Assembly: GCA_017880775.1 (NCBI GenBank)
Contig: JADGRQ010000026.1
Coordinates: 1 to 64,000 of the forward strand
Reading direction: 5' to 3'
From: Burkholderiales bacterium
GTDB taxonomy: Bacteria; Pseudomonadota; Gammaproteobacteria; Burkholderiales; SG8-39
DNA length: 64,000 bases
The position numbers and the translations under genes are program-made. Under the pieces are notes generated by a model. The model had not been told where the DNA came from. It searched no databases and saw only the letters and a program-made list of their open reading frames with translations. Of this stretch, positions 6,815 through 16,854 are shown in pieces (within the stretch, counting starts at the first letter, position 1; the number at the start of each line of letters is the position of its first letter).

Positions 6815-7981
6815 ATGATCTCCCGCAAACCGCGTACCGCAGCCGTCTGCCTGACACTCGTCGCCGTGCTCTCCGCTTGCGGAAAAGGCGGCCCCGACGA
6901 CGCCCCAAAGCTGCCACCTGCGGTGCAGGCAAAAATCCTCGTGGCGCAACCGCAGCGCGTGCCGGTGAGGCTCGAGCTGGTCGGCCAGGTCGAGGGTTCC
7001 AAGGAGGTCGAAGTGCGCGCACGCGTTGCGGGCATCCTGCTCAAGCGCCTCTACAACGAAGGCGAAGTGGTTCGCGCCGGCGCGCCGCTGTTCCAGATCG
7101 ATCCGGCGCCGTTCGAGATCGCGCAAGCCCAGGCGCGGGCCCAGCTCGCCCAGGAACGCGCGCGCAACGAGCAGGCGAAGCGCGAGTCGGTGCGCCTCAA
7201 GCAACTCGCCGACGAGAAGGCGATCAGCCAGAAGGAATACGACGACGCCACCTCGAACCTGAAGCTGTCCGATGCGACAGTGCAGGCGGCCGAGGCGAAC
7301 GTGAAGCAGGCTGAACTGAACTTCTCGTACACCCTCGTCACGGCGCCGGTCGCAGGTGTGAGCGGGCGCGCGGCGCGGTCGGAGGGCAGCCTGATCTCCA
7401 CCGGCGCCGACAGCCTGCTGACGACCGTCAACCAGATCGATCCGATCTGGGTGAGGTTCAGCCTGTCGGGATCGGACCTCGCGAAACTGCCCGACGGCCG
7501 TCTCTCGCGCGGCGCCGGCACCGACCTTCGGCTCCTCCTTCCGGACGGATCCGCGTATGCGGGCAAGGGCCGCCTCAACTTCACGGCGACGCAGATCGAT
7601 CCAAAGCTCGCCACCCAGCAGCTGCGCGCGGAATTCGACAACCCGCGGCAGCAATTGCTGCCCGGCCAGTTCGTGCGCGTGCAGATTGTCGCCGGCGAGC
7701 GCGACAACGTGTTCCTCGTCCCGCAGCCTGCCGTGCTGCAGACCGAACAGGGCTCTCTCGTGTTCGTGCTCGACGCGCAAGGCAAGGCTGCTCTGCGGCC
7801 GGTCAAGGTGGGCGATTGGGCGGGATCCGACTGGATGATCCTCGGCGGACTGAAAGCGGGCGACCGCGTGATCGTCGACAACCTGCTCAAGATCCGGCCG
7901 GGATCGCCCGTCAGCGAGGCGCCGCCGGCCACGGGCGCGGAAGCGGCTGCACCCGCGCCCGCTCCCGCCACAACGAAGTAA
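6815..7981 (+). CDS. RND efflux periplasmic adaptor (membrane fusion lipoprotein)
   Basis: A 388-residue HlyD/AcrA-type adaptor linking the inner-membrane pump to the outer-membrane channel. The N-terminus ends in a lipobox (VAVLSAC, Cys22), so it should be lipid-anchored. Order: first half of the lipoyl domain (VEVRARVAGILLKRLYNEGE), an alpha-helical hairpin (QAQARAQLAQERARNEQAKR), the second lipoyl half (TLVTAPVAGVSGRAARSEG), then beta-barrel and membrane-proximal domains. The start was chosen downstream of the mapped promoter rather than the TTG at 6773. The C-terminus is Ala/Pro-rich. The pump gene follows after 9 bases. Confidence 0.9.
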   Translation: MISRKPRTAAVCLTLVAVLSACGKGGPDDAPKLPPAVQAKILVAQPQRVPVRLELVGQVEGSKEVEVRARVAGILLKRLYNEGEVVRAGAPLFQIDPAPFEIAQAQARAQLAQERARNEQAKRESVRLKQLADEKAISQKEYDDATSNLKLSDATVQAAEANVKQAELNFSYTLVTAPVAGVSGRAARSEGSLISTGADSLLTTVNQIDPIWVRFSLSGSDLAKLPDGRLSRGAGTDLRLLLPDGSAYAGKGRLNFTATQIDPKLATQQLRAEFDNPRQQLLPGQFVRVQIVAGERDNVFLVPQPAVLQTEQGSLVFVLDAQGKAALRPVKVGDWAGSDWMILGGLKAGDRVIVDNLLKIRPGSPVSEAPPATGAEAAAPAPAPATTK

Positions 7982-7990
7982 GGAGCGCGC

Positions 7991-10900
7991 ATGTCCCGCT
8001 TCTTCATCAGCCGGCCGATTTTCGCCGGCGTCATCTCGATCGTGATCACGCTCGCCGGGCTGATCGCCGCGCAAGTGCTGCCGGTCGCACAATATCCGGA
8101 GATCGCGCCGCCCACCGTGACCATCACGGCCACCTATCCCGGCGCCAGCGCTGAGACCCTTGCGCGCACGGTCGCCGGGCCGATCGAGGAGCAGCTCTCC
8201 GGCATCGAGGGCCTGCTGTATTTCAACTCGAGCTCCGCGTCGAACGGCACGCTGACGATCACCGCGACGTTCGAAGTCGGCACCGACATCAACAACGCCA
8301 CGATCCAGACCAACAACCGCGTGCAGATCGCGCTGCCGCGCCTGCCCGATGACGTGCGGCGCACCGGCGTGGTGGTGCAGAAGCGCTCGACCGACATCCT
8401 GATGGCAATCGCGGTGAGTTCCACCGACCCGCGCTATGACACGCTGTTCCTCTCCAACTACATCGCCGTCAACGTGCTCGACGTGCTGCGGCGCGTGCCC
8501 GGCGTGGCCGACGCGACGATCTTCGGCGCGCGCGACTATTCGATGCGCGTGTGGCTGCGTCCGGACCGCATGGCCCAGCTGGGCGTCACGACCACCGACG
8601 TGGCAAACGCGATCCGCGCCCAGAACGCACAGTACGCCGCGGGCAAGATCGGTCAGGAACCGGCGCCCGACGACCAGTCGCTGGTCTACACGGTGACCGC
8701 GCAGGGGCGCATGGTCGAGCCGCAGGAGTTCGGCGAGATCATCCTGCGCTCGAGCGGCCCGGGCGGCGTGCTGCGCCTGAAGGATGTGGCCCGCCTCGAG
8801 CTTGGCGCGCAGACCTACGACCAGTTCGTCACGGTCGACGGCAAACCCACCATCGGCACCGCGATCTTCCTGCAATCGGGCGCCAACGCGCTTAAGGTCG
8901 CCGACGCGGTGCGCGCGGCGATGGCCGAGGCGTCGAAGGGCTTTCCGCAAGGCGTCAGCTACCTCGTGCCGTTCGACACCACCCGCTTCGTGCAGGCTTC
9001 CATCAATGAAGTGATCCATACGCTGCTGATCGCGGCCGCGCTGGTGCTGCTGGTGGTGTTCGTGTTTATGCAGAGCTGGCGCGCGACGCTGATCCCGATC
9101 ATCGCCGTGCCGGTCTCGCTGATCGGCGCGTTCGCCGGCCTGTACGCGTTCGGCTTCTCGATCAACACGCTCACCCTGTTCGCGATGGTGCTTGCGATCG
9201 GCATCGTCGTGGACGACGCCATCGTGGTGCTCGAGAACGTCGAGCGCCTGATGGCCGAAAGCGGGCTCTCCCCCAGGCAGGCTGCGATCGAGGCGATGCA
9301 GGAGGTGTCCGGCGCGATCGTGGCGATCGTGCTGGTGCTGTGCGCGGTGTTCATCCCGGTGGCCTTCCTCGGCGGCATCGCCGGCAGGCTCTACCAGCAG
9401 TTCGCCGTGACGGTGGCGATCTCGGCCGTCATCTCCGTCCTGGTCGCGCTCACGCTCACGCCCGCGCTGTGCGCACTGCTGCTCAAGCCCAGCCACAAGG
9501 AGTCGCCAATCTTCCGGCCGTTCAATCGCGGCTTCGCGGCGCTGACCCGCGCTTATATCCGCGGCGTGCGCTGGGTGCTAAAGCACAGCCTTGTTGCCCT
9601 GCTCGCCTTCGCCGCGGTGCTCGGCGCGGCCGTCTGGCTGATCCGCACCGTGCCGGGCAGCTTCGTGCCCTCGGAGGACATGGGCTTTCTGTACGGCGCG
9701 CTGATCCTGCCCGACGGCGCGACACTGGGGCGCACCGGCAGGTTCGGCGCGGGCGTGCAGGAGACGCTCGCCCAGAATCCGTCGGTCGAGCACGTCTTCT
9801 CGATTACCGGCTTCGACCTGATCGGCGGGGGCAACAAGACCAATGCCGGCACGATGTTCGTGACGCTGCGTCCCTGGGACGAACGCCCGATCACCTCGTA
9901 CGACCTGATCGGCTACGGCGCGATGAAGACCGCGCCGATGCGCGACGGCATCGCGCTGCTGCTCAATCCGCCGCCGATCCGCGGCCTCGGAACCGCGGCC
10001 GGATTCGAGGCCTACGTGCAGAACCGGGCCGACGGCGACCCGAAGAAGCTTGCGCAGGTGCTGCAGGAATTCTCAGGCGAGCTGCGCAAGCGCCCCGAAC
10101 TCTCCGGCATCAACAGCTTCTTTCGCCCGACGGTGCCGCAGATCTTCGTCGAAGTCGACCGCGAGAAGGCGCTCGCGCTCGGGATCCCGGTCAACGACGT
10201 GTTCGATGCGCTGCAGAGCACGATGGGTGCCCTGTACGTGAACGACTTCAACAAGTTCGGCCGCACCTTCCGCGTGCAGATCCAGGCCGAGGCCGCCTTC
10301 CGCTCGAAGCCCGAGGACCTCGGCGCGGTGTACGTGCGCTCCGCGACCAGCGGCGAGATGCTGCCTCTCAAGACCCTGCTGCGCATCGACAGCCGCGTGG
10401 GCGCGGATCAGCTCGATCGCTTCAACGGCTACGTGGCCGCCAAGGTTCTCGGCGCGGGCGCTCCCGGCGTGAGTTCGGGGCAGGCGATCGCGGCGGTCGA
10501 GGAGGTCGCGGCAAAAGCGCTGCCGCCGGGCTACGTCCTCGAATGGTCGGGCCAGGCCTTTCAGGAAAGACGCGTCGGCCGCGCCTCGCTGTTCGCCTTC
10601 GGCTTCGCGCTGATCATGGTGTTCCTGATTCTCGCTGCGAAATACGAGCGCTGGTCGCTGCCGGTTGCGGTGCTGCTCGCGGTGCCGTTCGCCGTGCTCG
10701 GGGCGCTGGTCGCGGTGCTGCTGCGCGGCATGAGCAACGACATTTATTTCCAGATCGGTCTGGTGACGCTGATCGCCCTCGCGGCGAAGAACGCGATCCT
10801 GATCGTCGAATTCGCCGCGCAGAAGCAGGCCGCGGGCCTGCCTCTCCTGGAGGCCGCCGTCGAGGCTGCGCGCCTGCGCTTCCGCCCGATCGTGATGACC

Positions 10901-11122
10901 TCGCTCGCCTTCGTTCTCGGCGTGGTGCCGCTGGTAATCGCCACGGGCGCGGGCGCCGCGGCGCGGCGCTCCATGGGCACCGGCGTGTTCGGCGGAATGC
11001 TCGCCGCGACATTCGTCGCAACGCTATTCATCCCGCTGTTCTTCGTGATGCTGGCGCGCCGCAAGGAGAAACCGTCGGCGGAACAGCGGGCGGCCGCGGC
11101 AGCCGGGGAACACACGCCATGA
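7991..11122 (+). CDS. RND efflux pump, HAE1 (AcrB/MexB) family
   Basis: A 1043-residue inner-membrane drug/proton antiporter, the usual length for AcrB-type trimers. It opens with the typical first transmembrane helix (MSRFFISRPIFAGVISIVIT), contains two large periplasmic loops, and carries the proton-relay Asp pair in helix 4 (GIVVDDAIVVLENVERL). It ends with the typical MSMGTGVFGGM-like segment (RSMGTGVFGGMLAATF). An AAGGAG ribosome binding site precedes the ATG. Its stop overlaps the start of the outer-membrane gene (ATGA). Substrates cannot be told from sequence; hydrophobic drugs, solvents or bile-like compounds are typical of the family. Confidence 0.95.
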   Translation: MSRFFISRPIFAGVISIVITLAGLIAAQVLPVAQYPEIAPPTVTITATYPGASAETLARTVAGPIEEQLSGIEGLLYFNSSSASNGTLTITATFEVGTDINNATIQTNNRVQIALPRLPDDVRRTGVVVQKRSTDILMAIAVSSTDPRYDTLFLSNYIAVNVLDVLRRVPGVADATIFGARDYSMRVWLRPDRMAQLGVTTTDVANAIRAQNAQYAAGKIGQEPAPDDQSLVYTVTAQGRMVEPQEFGEIILRSSGPGGVLRLKDVARLELGAQTYDQFVTVDGKPTIGTAIFLQSGANALKVADAVRAAMAEASKGFPQGVSYLVPFDTTRFVQASINEVIHTLLIAAALVLLVVFVFMQSWRATLIPIIAVPVSLIGAFAGLYAFGFSINTLTLFAMVLAIGIVVDDAIVVLENVERLMAESGLSPRQAAIEAMQEVSGAIVAIVLVLCAVFIPVAFLGGIAGRLYQQFAVTVAISAVISVLVALTLTPALCALLLKPSHKESPIFRPFNRGFAALTRAYIRGVRWVLKHSLVALLAFAAVLGAAVWLIRTVPGSFVPSEDMGFLYGALILPDGATLGRTGRFGAGVQETLAQNPSVEHVFSITGFDLIGGGNKTNAGTMFVTLRPWDERPITSYDLIGYGAMKTAPMRDGIALLLNPPPIRGLGTAAGFEAYVQNRADGDPKKLAQVLQEFSGELRKRPELSGINSFFRPTVPQIFVEVDREKALALGIPVNDVFDALQSTMGALYVNDFNKFGRTFRVQIQAEAAFRSKPEDLGAVYVRSATSGEMLPLKTLLRIDSRVGADQLDRFNGYVAAKVLGAGAPGVSSGQAIAAVEEVAAKALPPGYVLEWSGQAFQERRVGRASLFAFGFALIMVFLILAAKYERWSLPVAVLLAVPFAVLGALVAVLLRGMSNDIYFQIGLVTLIALAAKNAILIVEFAAQKQAAGLPLLEAAVEAARLRFRPIVMTSLAFVLGVVPLVIATGAGAAARRSMGTGVFGGMLAATFVATLFIPLFFVMLARRKEKPSAEQRAAAAAGEHTP

Positions 11123-12561
11123 GACTGCGTCGATCCGCGCTTGCTGCGCTTGCTGCGCTTGCTGCGCTTGCTGCCGCTCTCCTTGCCGCCTGCGCGGCGG
11201 TAGGTCCCGATTACGAACGGCCTGCGTTCGAATTGCCGCAGAGCTACCCCGATGCGCCGTCCGGGCAGGCGGCCGGCGCGCCGTTGCGCACCGACTGGTG
11301 GGCGCTGTACGGCGACGCAAGGCTCGACGAGCTCGTCGCGACCGCGCTGGAGAAAAACAGTGACATCCGGCTTGCCGTTGCGCGCATCGAGGAAGCCGAC
11401 GCCAACCTGCGCGCCGCGAACGCGGCATTCCTGCCCGAGATCGACGTCGGCGCAGCGCCGAGCCGCACGCGATTCAGTCAGAACGTGGCGGTGCCCGCGC
11501 CCGCGCCCTTCCCCGCCGTGCGCAACGACATACGCGTGGCTGCGTCGACTTCCTTCGAGCTCGACTTCTGGGGCAAGCTGCGGCGCGCCGCGGAGTCGGT
11601 GCGCGCGCAGGCGCTGGGCACGCGCTACGCGAGGGACGTGGTCGCCCTCACGCTGGCAGGCCTCACGGCGCAGACCTACTTCTCGCTGCGCTCGCTCGAC
11701 GCTCAGATCACGGTCACAGCGCAGACGCTGGCGAGCCGCGAGCAATATCTGGACTTCATCCGCCGCCGGGCGCGCGGCGGCATCGCTTCGGGCCTCGACG
11801 TTGCGCAGGCCGCGGCATCGCTTGCCGACAGCGCTTCGCAGCTCAAGGACCTGCAGCGCCAGCGCTCGCTCGCCGAACACCTGCTCGGCACGCTGACGGG
11901 ACGGCTGGACATCGCGGTGGCCGGCGGCGACCTGCTCGTCCTGCCGGTGCCGCCGCTGCCGCCCGCGGACCTCCCCTCGGCGCTGATCGAGCGCCGCCCG
12001 GACATCCGCCAGTCCGAGCAGGCGCTGGTGTCTTCCAACGCGCTCATTGGTGTTGCCAAAGCGGCCATGCTGCCGACGATCTCATTGACCGGAAACGACG
12101 GCTGGGAGAGCAGTGCGCTCTCCACGCTCCTGCTGGGCAGTTCGCGCATCTGGTCGTTCGGCTTCGGACTCTCCCTGCCGATCTTCGACGCAGGCCGTTA
12201 CGCCGCGCTCACCGACGCCGCGAAGGCGCGCGCGCAGCAATCTCTCGCCGGCTACCAGAAGGCGATCGAGACCGCCTTCAGGGAAGTGGCCGATGCGCTT
12301 GCCAATGCGCAGCAAACCGCCGCGGCGGAAGACGACTACCGGGCCCGCGTCGAAGCGGCGCGCGACGCGCTGCGCCTTGCGCGCCTGCGCTACGAGGCAG
12401 GCTACTCCGCATATCTCGAAGTGCTCGACGCCGAGCGCACGGCCAACGACGCCGCGCTCGCCTTCGTGCGCAACCGGCAGTCGCGCCTCTCGGCGAGCGT
12501 CGATCTGATGAAGGCATTGGGCGGCGGCTGGGCACCCGAAGCGGCTGCGTCAAAGCCATGA
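11119..12561 (+). CDS. NodT-family outer-membrane efflux lipoprotein
   Basis: A 480-residue TolC-like channel protein of the NodT/OprM family, completing the tripartite pump. The signal peptide ends in a lipobox (LLAAC, Cys25), followed by the family hallmark AVGPDYERP. Two repeats of the outer-membrane efflux domain follow (about 70-265 and 285-470), including TSFELDFWGKLRRAAESVRA and YEAGYSAYLEVLDAERT. The signal peptide contains a 9-base tandem repeat. The start overlaps the pump gene's stop by four bases. Confidence 0.93.
   Translation: MRLRRSALAALAALAALAAALLAACAAVGPDYERPAFELPQSYPDAPSGQAAGAPLRTDWWALYGDARLDELVATALEKNSDIRLAVARIEEADANLRAANAAFLPEIDVGAAPSRTRFSQNVAVPAPAPFPAVRNDIRVAASTSFELDFWGKLRRAAESVRAQALGTRYARDVVALTLAGLTAQTYFSLRSLDAQITVTAQTLASREQYLDFIRRRARGGIASGLDVAQAAASLADSASQLKDLQRQRSLAEHLLGTLTGRLDIAVAGGDLLVLPVPPLPPADLPSALIERRPDIRQSEQALVSSNALIGVAKAAMLPTISLTGNDGWESSALSTLLLGSSRIWSFGFGLSLPIFDAGRYAALTDAAKARAQQSLAGYQKAIETAFREVADALANAQQTAAAEDDYRARVEAARDALRLARLRYEAGYSAYLEVLDAERTANDAALAFVRNRQSRLSASVDLMKALGGGWAPEAAASKP
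11140..11175 (+). repeat. 9-bp tandem repeat in a signal peptide
   Basis: Three perfect copies of CTTGCTGCG are followed by a fourth that differs in the last base. Each unit encodes Leu-Ala-Ala, so gain or loss of a unit stays in frame and only changes the length of the hydrophobic core of the lipoprotein signal peptide. Confidence 0.9.
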
Positions 12562-12701
12562 ACGCAAGGCGAATTACCGACTCTCCATTCGGCGAACGTG
12601 TAAAAATTGCAAACGGAGCGTCTGGTCGCACGCTCTGCGGCGCGAGCAAGTCCTGACGAATTGTCGTATGCTTTGTCGCACCAAGCGTCAGGGAGTCCGA
12701 G

Positions 12702-14222
12702 ATGCGGGCTGTGGGCGTAAGCCGCCGTTCATGCGCGAACCATGCGCAAATTGCGCGCGGCTTACGGCGCAGTGAAGGGCTGCGCGCAACGCTTCTCACT
12801 GCTGCACTTGCGCTATGCACGGCGTTCCCGTGTGCGGCATTCGCCGCGGAGCCCGCATCGCTCGATGAACCGAGTCCAGCGGCGGCGCGTACTTCCGATG
12901 CGCCGAAGGCCGATGTATCTGCGGAAATAGAAGCGCGCAAGAGCTATTCCATTCCGGCCCTCGAAATCGTCGGCTTCGACTTCCTGCTCAACCGGTACAA
13001 CCGGTGGTTTGGCAGCGACCGCCGCGTCTACGACGTCACGTTGTCTTCGATCAAGACAAACCTGCGCAGCAGCTGGAACACCGACAGCGATCCCTTCAAG
13101 ATCAACCAGCTCGGCCATCCGTACCAAGGATCGATGTATCACGGGTTCGCGCGCTCCGCCGGTCTCAACTACTGGGAGTCGCTCGGCTACGCGTTTGCGG
13201 GCAGCGCCGCGTGGGAGATTGCCGGCGAAACCACGCGGCCCTCCAGGAATGACCAGGTCGCGAGCGGAGTCGGCGGCACGTTTCTCGGCGAGGCGCTGTT
13301 CCGCATGTCGAGCCTGGTGCTCGAGAAAGCGGACGGCGTTCCGCGCTTCTGGCGGGAGGTCAGCGCGGCGGCGATTTCGCCGGCCACGGGCTTCAACCGC
13401 CTCGCCTTCGGCGATCGCTTCGACGGGGTCTTCTCGAGCAACGATGCCGTGCGCTACGCCCGCGTGGGGCTCGGCTTCATGGGCACCACGCAGAACGTCC
13501 CGGGTACCTCAACGCAGCTCAAACGCAACGAGGCGCAGGCGGACTTCTCGCTGGAGTACGGCCTGCCGGGAAGCCCGAACTACGGCTATAACCGCCCATT
13601 CGACTACTTCACCTTTCAGGCCACAGCTTCAAGTGCGAACGTGTTCGAGAACGTGATGACGCGCGGGCTGCTGGTCGGCAAGGAATATGGGGAAGGCAAG
13701 GATTACCGGGGGATATGGGGTCTCTACGGCAGCTATGACTACATTTCGCCGCAAACCTACCGCATATCGAGCACGGCGCTGTCGCTCGGCACCACTGGGG
13801 AGTGGCGGCTGGGCGGCAACGTCTCGCTCCAGGGCTCGGCACTCGCGGGCGTCGGCTATGCCGCGGCCGGAACCGTCAAAGGCGCCGGTGAAACCGACTA
13901 CCACTATGGCGTCGCGCCGCAGGCGCTCCTCGCGATGCGCCTGATTTTCGGCGACACGGCCTCGCTCGACGTGACGGGACGCGAGTACTTCGTAAGCCGC
14001 GCGACCTCCGGCGGCAGGGCAGGCCACGACAACATCGCCCGTGCGGACGTGGCGCTGACCGTGCGCATCTACAAGCAGCATGCGATCGCGATCAAGTACC
14101 TGTGGAACCGGCGCGACGCGACCTACCCCGACCTCGGCGACAGGACGCAGACACGCGGGACCTTCGGGATTTTCTACACGCTGCTCGGGCACGAGCACTT
14201 CGGCTCCGTCGACTGGCGCTGA
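12702..14222 (+). CDS. DUF3943 outer-membrane-type protein
   Basis: A 506-residue exported protein. After a long N-terminal extension comes a signal peptide (LLTAALALCTAFPCAAFA). The DUF3943 core is recognisable: WNTDSDPFKINQLGHPYQGS, YHGFARSAGLNYWESLGYAF, and EIAGETTRPSRNDQVASG. The C-terminal half has alternating aromatic and polar residues and a final LGHEHFGSVDWR, which suggests a beta-barrel. The function is unknown. The ATG could be a later one; a shorter start would remove the arginine-rich leader. It stands alone between the efflux operon and the SDR gene. Confidence 0.75.
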   Translation: MRAVGVSRRSCANHAQIARGLRRSEGLRATLLTAALALCTAFPCAAFAAEPASLDEPSPAAARTSDAPKADVSAEIEARKSYSIPALEIVGFDFLLNRYNRWFGSDRRVYDVTLSSIKTNLRSSWNTDSDPFKINQLGHPYQGSMYHGFARSAGLNYWESLGYAFAGSAAWEIAGETTRPSRNDQVASGVGGTFLGEALFRMSSLVLEKADGVPRFWREVSAAAISPATGFNRLAFGDRFDGVFSSNDAVRYARVGLGFMGTTQNVPGTSTQLKRNEAQADFSLEYGLPGSPNYGYNRPFDYFTFQATASSANVFENVMTRGLLVGKEYGEGKDYRGIWGLYGSYDYISPQTYRISSTALSLGTTGEWRLGGNVSLQGSALAGVGYAAAGTVKGAGETDYHYGVAPQALLAMRLIFGDTASLDVTGREYFVSRATSGGRAGHDNIARADVALTVRIYKQHAIAIKYLWNRRDATYPDLGDRTQTRGTFGIFYTLLGHEHFGSVDWR

Positions 14223-14255
14223 GGCGCATCACGCGGCACATCATCAGGAGACCCC

Positions 14256-15101
14256 ATGAGCCTGCAAGGAAAGACCCTGTTCATCACCGGCGGCAGCCGC
14301 GGTATCGGGCTGGCCATCGCAGTGCGTGCTGCGCGCGACGGCGCCAATGTGGTGATTGCCGCCAAGACCAGCGACCCGCATCCCAAACTGCCCGGAACCA
14401 TCCACACCGCGGTGGCGGAAATCGAGAAGGCCGGCGGCAAAGGGCTCGGCGTGCAGTGCGATATTCGCGAAGAGTCGCAAGTCATCGCGGCGGTTGAAAA
14501 AGCCGTCGCCACCTTTGGCGGCATCGACATTCTGGTGAACAACGCGAGTGCGATTCAGCTCACCGGCACGCTCGCCACCGACATGAAGCGCTACGACCTG
14601 ATGAACGGCGTCAACGCGCGCGGGACCTTTCTGGCGGGGCGCACCTGCATTCCGCATTTGAAGAAATCCGCCAATCCGCACATCCTGACGCTGAGCCCGC
14701 CGCTGGACATGTCGCCCAAATGGTTTGCGCCGCACGTCGCCTATTCCATGGCCAAATACGGCATGAGCCTGTGCACGCTGGCCTGGGCCGACGAATTCAG
14801 AAAGGACGGTGTCGCCGCCAATGCGCTGTGGCCGCGCACCACGATCGCCACCGCCGCCGTGCAAATGCTCGGCGGCGAAGCGATGATGAAACAGTCCCGC
14901 ACGCCCGAGGTCATGGCCGACGCGGCACACGTGATTTTGTGCAAGCCGAGCCGCGAATTCACCGGCAACTTCTGCATCGACGATCTGGTGCTGCACGCGG
15001 CGGGCGTGCGCGATTTTTCGCGCTACGCAGCGGTACCGGGGGCGACGAAGTTCCTGCCGGACTTCTTCGTACCCGGAGACACGCCGGCGCTGACGGCCTA
15101 G
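14256..15101 (+). CDS. SDR oxidoreductase, HSDL2-like
   Basis: A 281-residue short-chain dehydrogenase. It has the NAD(P)-binding TGGSRGIGLAIA motif (about 11-22), an NNAS motif (DILVNNASAIQL) and the catalytic YxxxK (VAYSMAKYGMSL, about 167-171). The insert PKLPGTIHTAVAEIEKAGG and the PHILTLSPPLDMSPKWF stretch are typical of the hydroxysteroid-dehydrogenase-like-2 group, often linked to fatty-acid or short-chain hydroxyacyl metabolism. The substrate is unknown. An AGGAGA ribosome binding site precedes the ATG. The neighbouring panE-like gene is convergent. Confidence 0.85.
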   Translation: MSLQGKTLFITGGSRGIGLAIAVRAARDGANVVIAAKTSDPHPKLPGTIHTAVAEIEKAGGKGLGVQCDIREESQVIAAVEKAVATFGGIDILVNNASAIQLTGTLATDMKRYDLMNGVNARGTFLAGRTCIPHLKKSANPHILTLSPPLDMSPKWFAPHVAYSMAKYGMSLCTLAWADEFRKDGVAANALWPRTTIATAAVQMLGGEAMMKQSRTPEVMADAAHVILCKPSREFTGNFCIDDLVLHAAGVRDFSRYAAVPGATKFLPDFFVPGDTPALTA

Positions 15102-15114
15102 CGCGAAGGCGCAT

Positions 15115-16116
15115 TCACGCCGCGACCGGCCTCTCCGCGCCATGCTGGCCCGTGGTCTCGGCGCGTACGCGAATCAGGCCGAGCAGGCTCTCGGTGAAAG
15201 GCGCTGCAACGCCGGCGAAACGCGCGATTTCCAGCGTGCCGGTCAGCAAGCCGTCGATCTCGAGCGACTTGCCGGCTTCCAGGTCCTGCAGCATCGAGGT
15301 CTTGAACTTGCCGAGCGCGCGCGCCATGTCGATGCGCGCCTCCGGGTCGATGGCGGCGTCGATGCCGACTGCGCGGCCGATCGCCAGCACTTCGCGCATC
15401 ACGGCAACCATGTAGGCTTTCAGCAGCGGATCGCCGATGAGGCGGTCGGCCGTAGACAGGGTCAGCGCGCTGACCGGATTGAAGCTCACGTTGCCGAGCA
15501 GCTTTACCCAGAAGTCCTTCTCGATCAGCGGGCTGGTCACGCACTCGAACCCGGCGCCGGACAATGCGGCGACGAGGCTCGCGGTACGCGCGGTATTGCG
15601 TCCGCCGGGCTCCCCGAGGATCAGCTTCCTGCCCATGTTGTGCACGATCAGGCCGGGCTCGGGCGTCGATGCAGCGAGGTGGATCACGCAGCCGACGATG
15701 CGTTCGGTCGGCATCGCGCGCGCGAGGCGGCCTTCCGGATCGAGGCTTTCGAGCCTGCGGCCCTTCGCCAGCGGTAGGCGATCGAAATACCACCACGGCA
15801 CGCCGTTCATCGCGGTGACGACAGTGGTGTCGGCGCCGAGCAGCGCAGGAATGCGGCTCGCGACCTCCGGCAGGCCCTGCGCCTTGACGGTGACGATCAC
15901 GGCGTCCTGCGGCCCGAGCTTCGCCGGGTCGCTGTGGGCGACAATTCGTGTGACCAGCACGGCACCGCTCTCGCGATCGCGCACGCGCAGTCCGTCGCGC
16001 CGGATCGCCTCCAATTGGGCACCGCGCGCCACCACGCAAGCCTGGTGACCCGCACGCGCGAGCCAGGCGGCCATCAGGCCGCCCACCGCTCCGGCGCCAT
16101 AGATACAGATGCGCAA
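15115..16116 (-). CDS. panE: 2-dehydropantoate 2-reductase family protein
   Basis: A 333-residue ketopantoate-reductase-family enzyme (pantothenate pathway: NADPH reduction of 2-dehydropantoate to pantoate). The Rossmann motif MRICIYGAGAVGGLMAAWLA is at the N-terminus; VTVKAQGLPEV and the catalytic-lysine region IEKDFWVKLLGNVSFNPVSA follow, and the C-terminal helical domain contains the Glu-bearing segment. Some family members act on other 2-oxo acids, and no other pantothenate gene is near, so the symbol is provisional. It is divergent from msrA. Confidence 0.75.
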   Translation of the reverse strand: MRICIYGAGAVGGLMAAWLARAGHQACVVARGAQLEAIRRDGLRVRDRESGAVLVTRIVAHSDPAKLGPQDAVIVTVKAQGLPEVASRIPALLGADTTVVTAMNGVPWWYFDRLPLAKGRRLESLDPEGRLARAMPTERIVGCVIHLAASTPEPGLIVHNMGRKLILGEPGGRNTARTASLVAALSGAGFECVTSPLIEKDFWVKLLGNVSFNPVSALTLSTADRLIGDPLLKAYMVAVMREVLAIGRAVGIDAAIDPEARIDMARALGKFKTSMLQDLEAGKSLEIDGLLTGTLEIARFAGVAAPFTESLLGLIRVRAETTGQHGAERPVAA

Positions 16117-16197
16117 GTGAAATCGGGGAAGAAAGGGGATGCGGCGACGTTACAATAAGCCGTTGTTCGGGGCAACAAGGAAGCAAGGAGGCTGGCC

Positions 16198-16854
16198 ATG
16201 TTCGCGTTCATGAAGAAGCTCAAGACCCTGCTGCCAGCGGAAAGTACGCTTCCGGGCCGCGCGCAGGCGATGGCTGTGTCCGCGGCGCATTTCGCCAACG
16301 GGCGTCCGCTCAAACCGCCGTTTCCGGCCGGCATCCAGCAGGTTCTGTTCGGCATGGGCTGCTTCTGGGGCGCCGAGCGCATTTTCTGGCAGACGCGCGG
16401 GGTGTACGCCACCGCGGTCGGCTACGCGGGCGGCAATACGCCAAATCCCAGCTACGAGGAAGTCTGCAGCGGCATGACCAACCATACCGAGGCGGTGCTG
16501 GTCGCGTTCGATCCGAAGATCATCGGTTTCCAAGAACTGCTGAAGGTGTTCTGGGAGGGGCACGACCCGACCCAGGGCATGCGCCAGGGCAACGACACCG
16601 GCTCGCAATACCGCTCTGCGATCTACACGTATTCGCCGGAGCATCTGCAGGCCGCGCTCGCCTCGCGCGATCGGTACCAGCAGCAGCTCAAAAGCGCGGG
16701 CTACGGCGCAATCACCACCGAGATCCGGGCGGCCACCGAGTTTTGCTATGCCGAGGAGTACCACCAGCAGTACCTCGGCAAGAATCCCAAAGGCTATTGC
16801 GGCCTGGGCGGCACCGGGGTGTCCTGCCCGGTGGGGGCGCTGGCGAAGGCCTGA
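16198..16854 (+). CDS. msrA: Peptide-methionine (S)-S-oxide reductase
   Basis: A 218-residue MsrA that repairs methionine S-sulfoxide in proteins using thioredoxin. The catalytic GCFWG motif is intact ([18 protein letters not shown]), followed by [17 protein letters not shown] and the conserved [19 protein letters not shown]. The C-terminal [15 protein letters not shown] carries two more cysteines that could serve as resolving residues. A roughly 40-residue extension precedes the core, resembling the E. coli-type MsrA. An AAGGAGG ribosome binding site lies near the ATG. Confidence 0.95.
   Translation: MFAFMKKLKTLLPAESTLPGRAQAMAVSAAHFANGRPLKPPFPAGIQQVLFGMGCFWGAERIFWQTRGVYATAVGYAGGNTPNPSYEEVCSGMTNHTEAVLVAFDPKIIGFQELLKVFWEGHDPTQGMRQGNDTGSQYRSAIYTYSPEHLQAALASRDRYQQQLKSAGYGAITTEIRAATEFCYAEEYHQQYLGKNPKGYCGLGGTGVSCPVGALAKA

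Noticed and set aside
9340-11118. Open frame upstream of and in frame with the NodT-type channel gene
   Set aside because: It overlaps the RND pump gene in another frame. The lipoprotein signal peptide and ATGA overlap place the true start at 11119.
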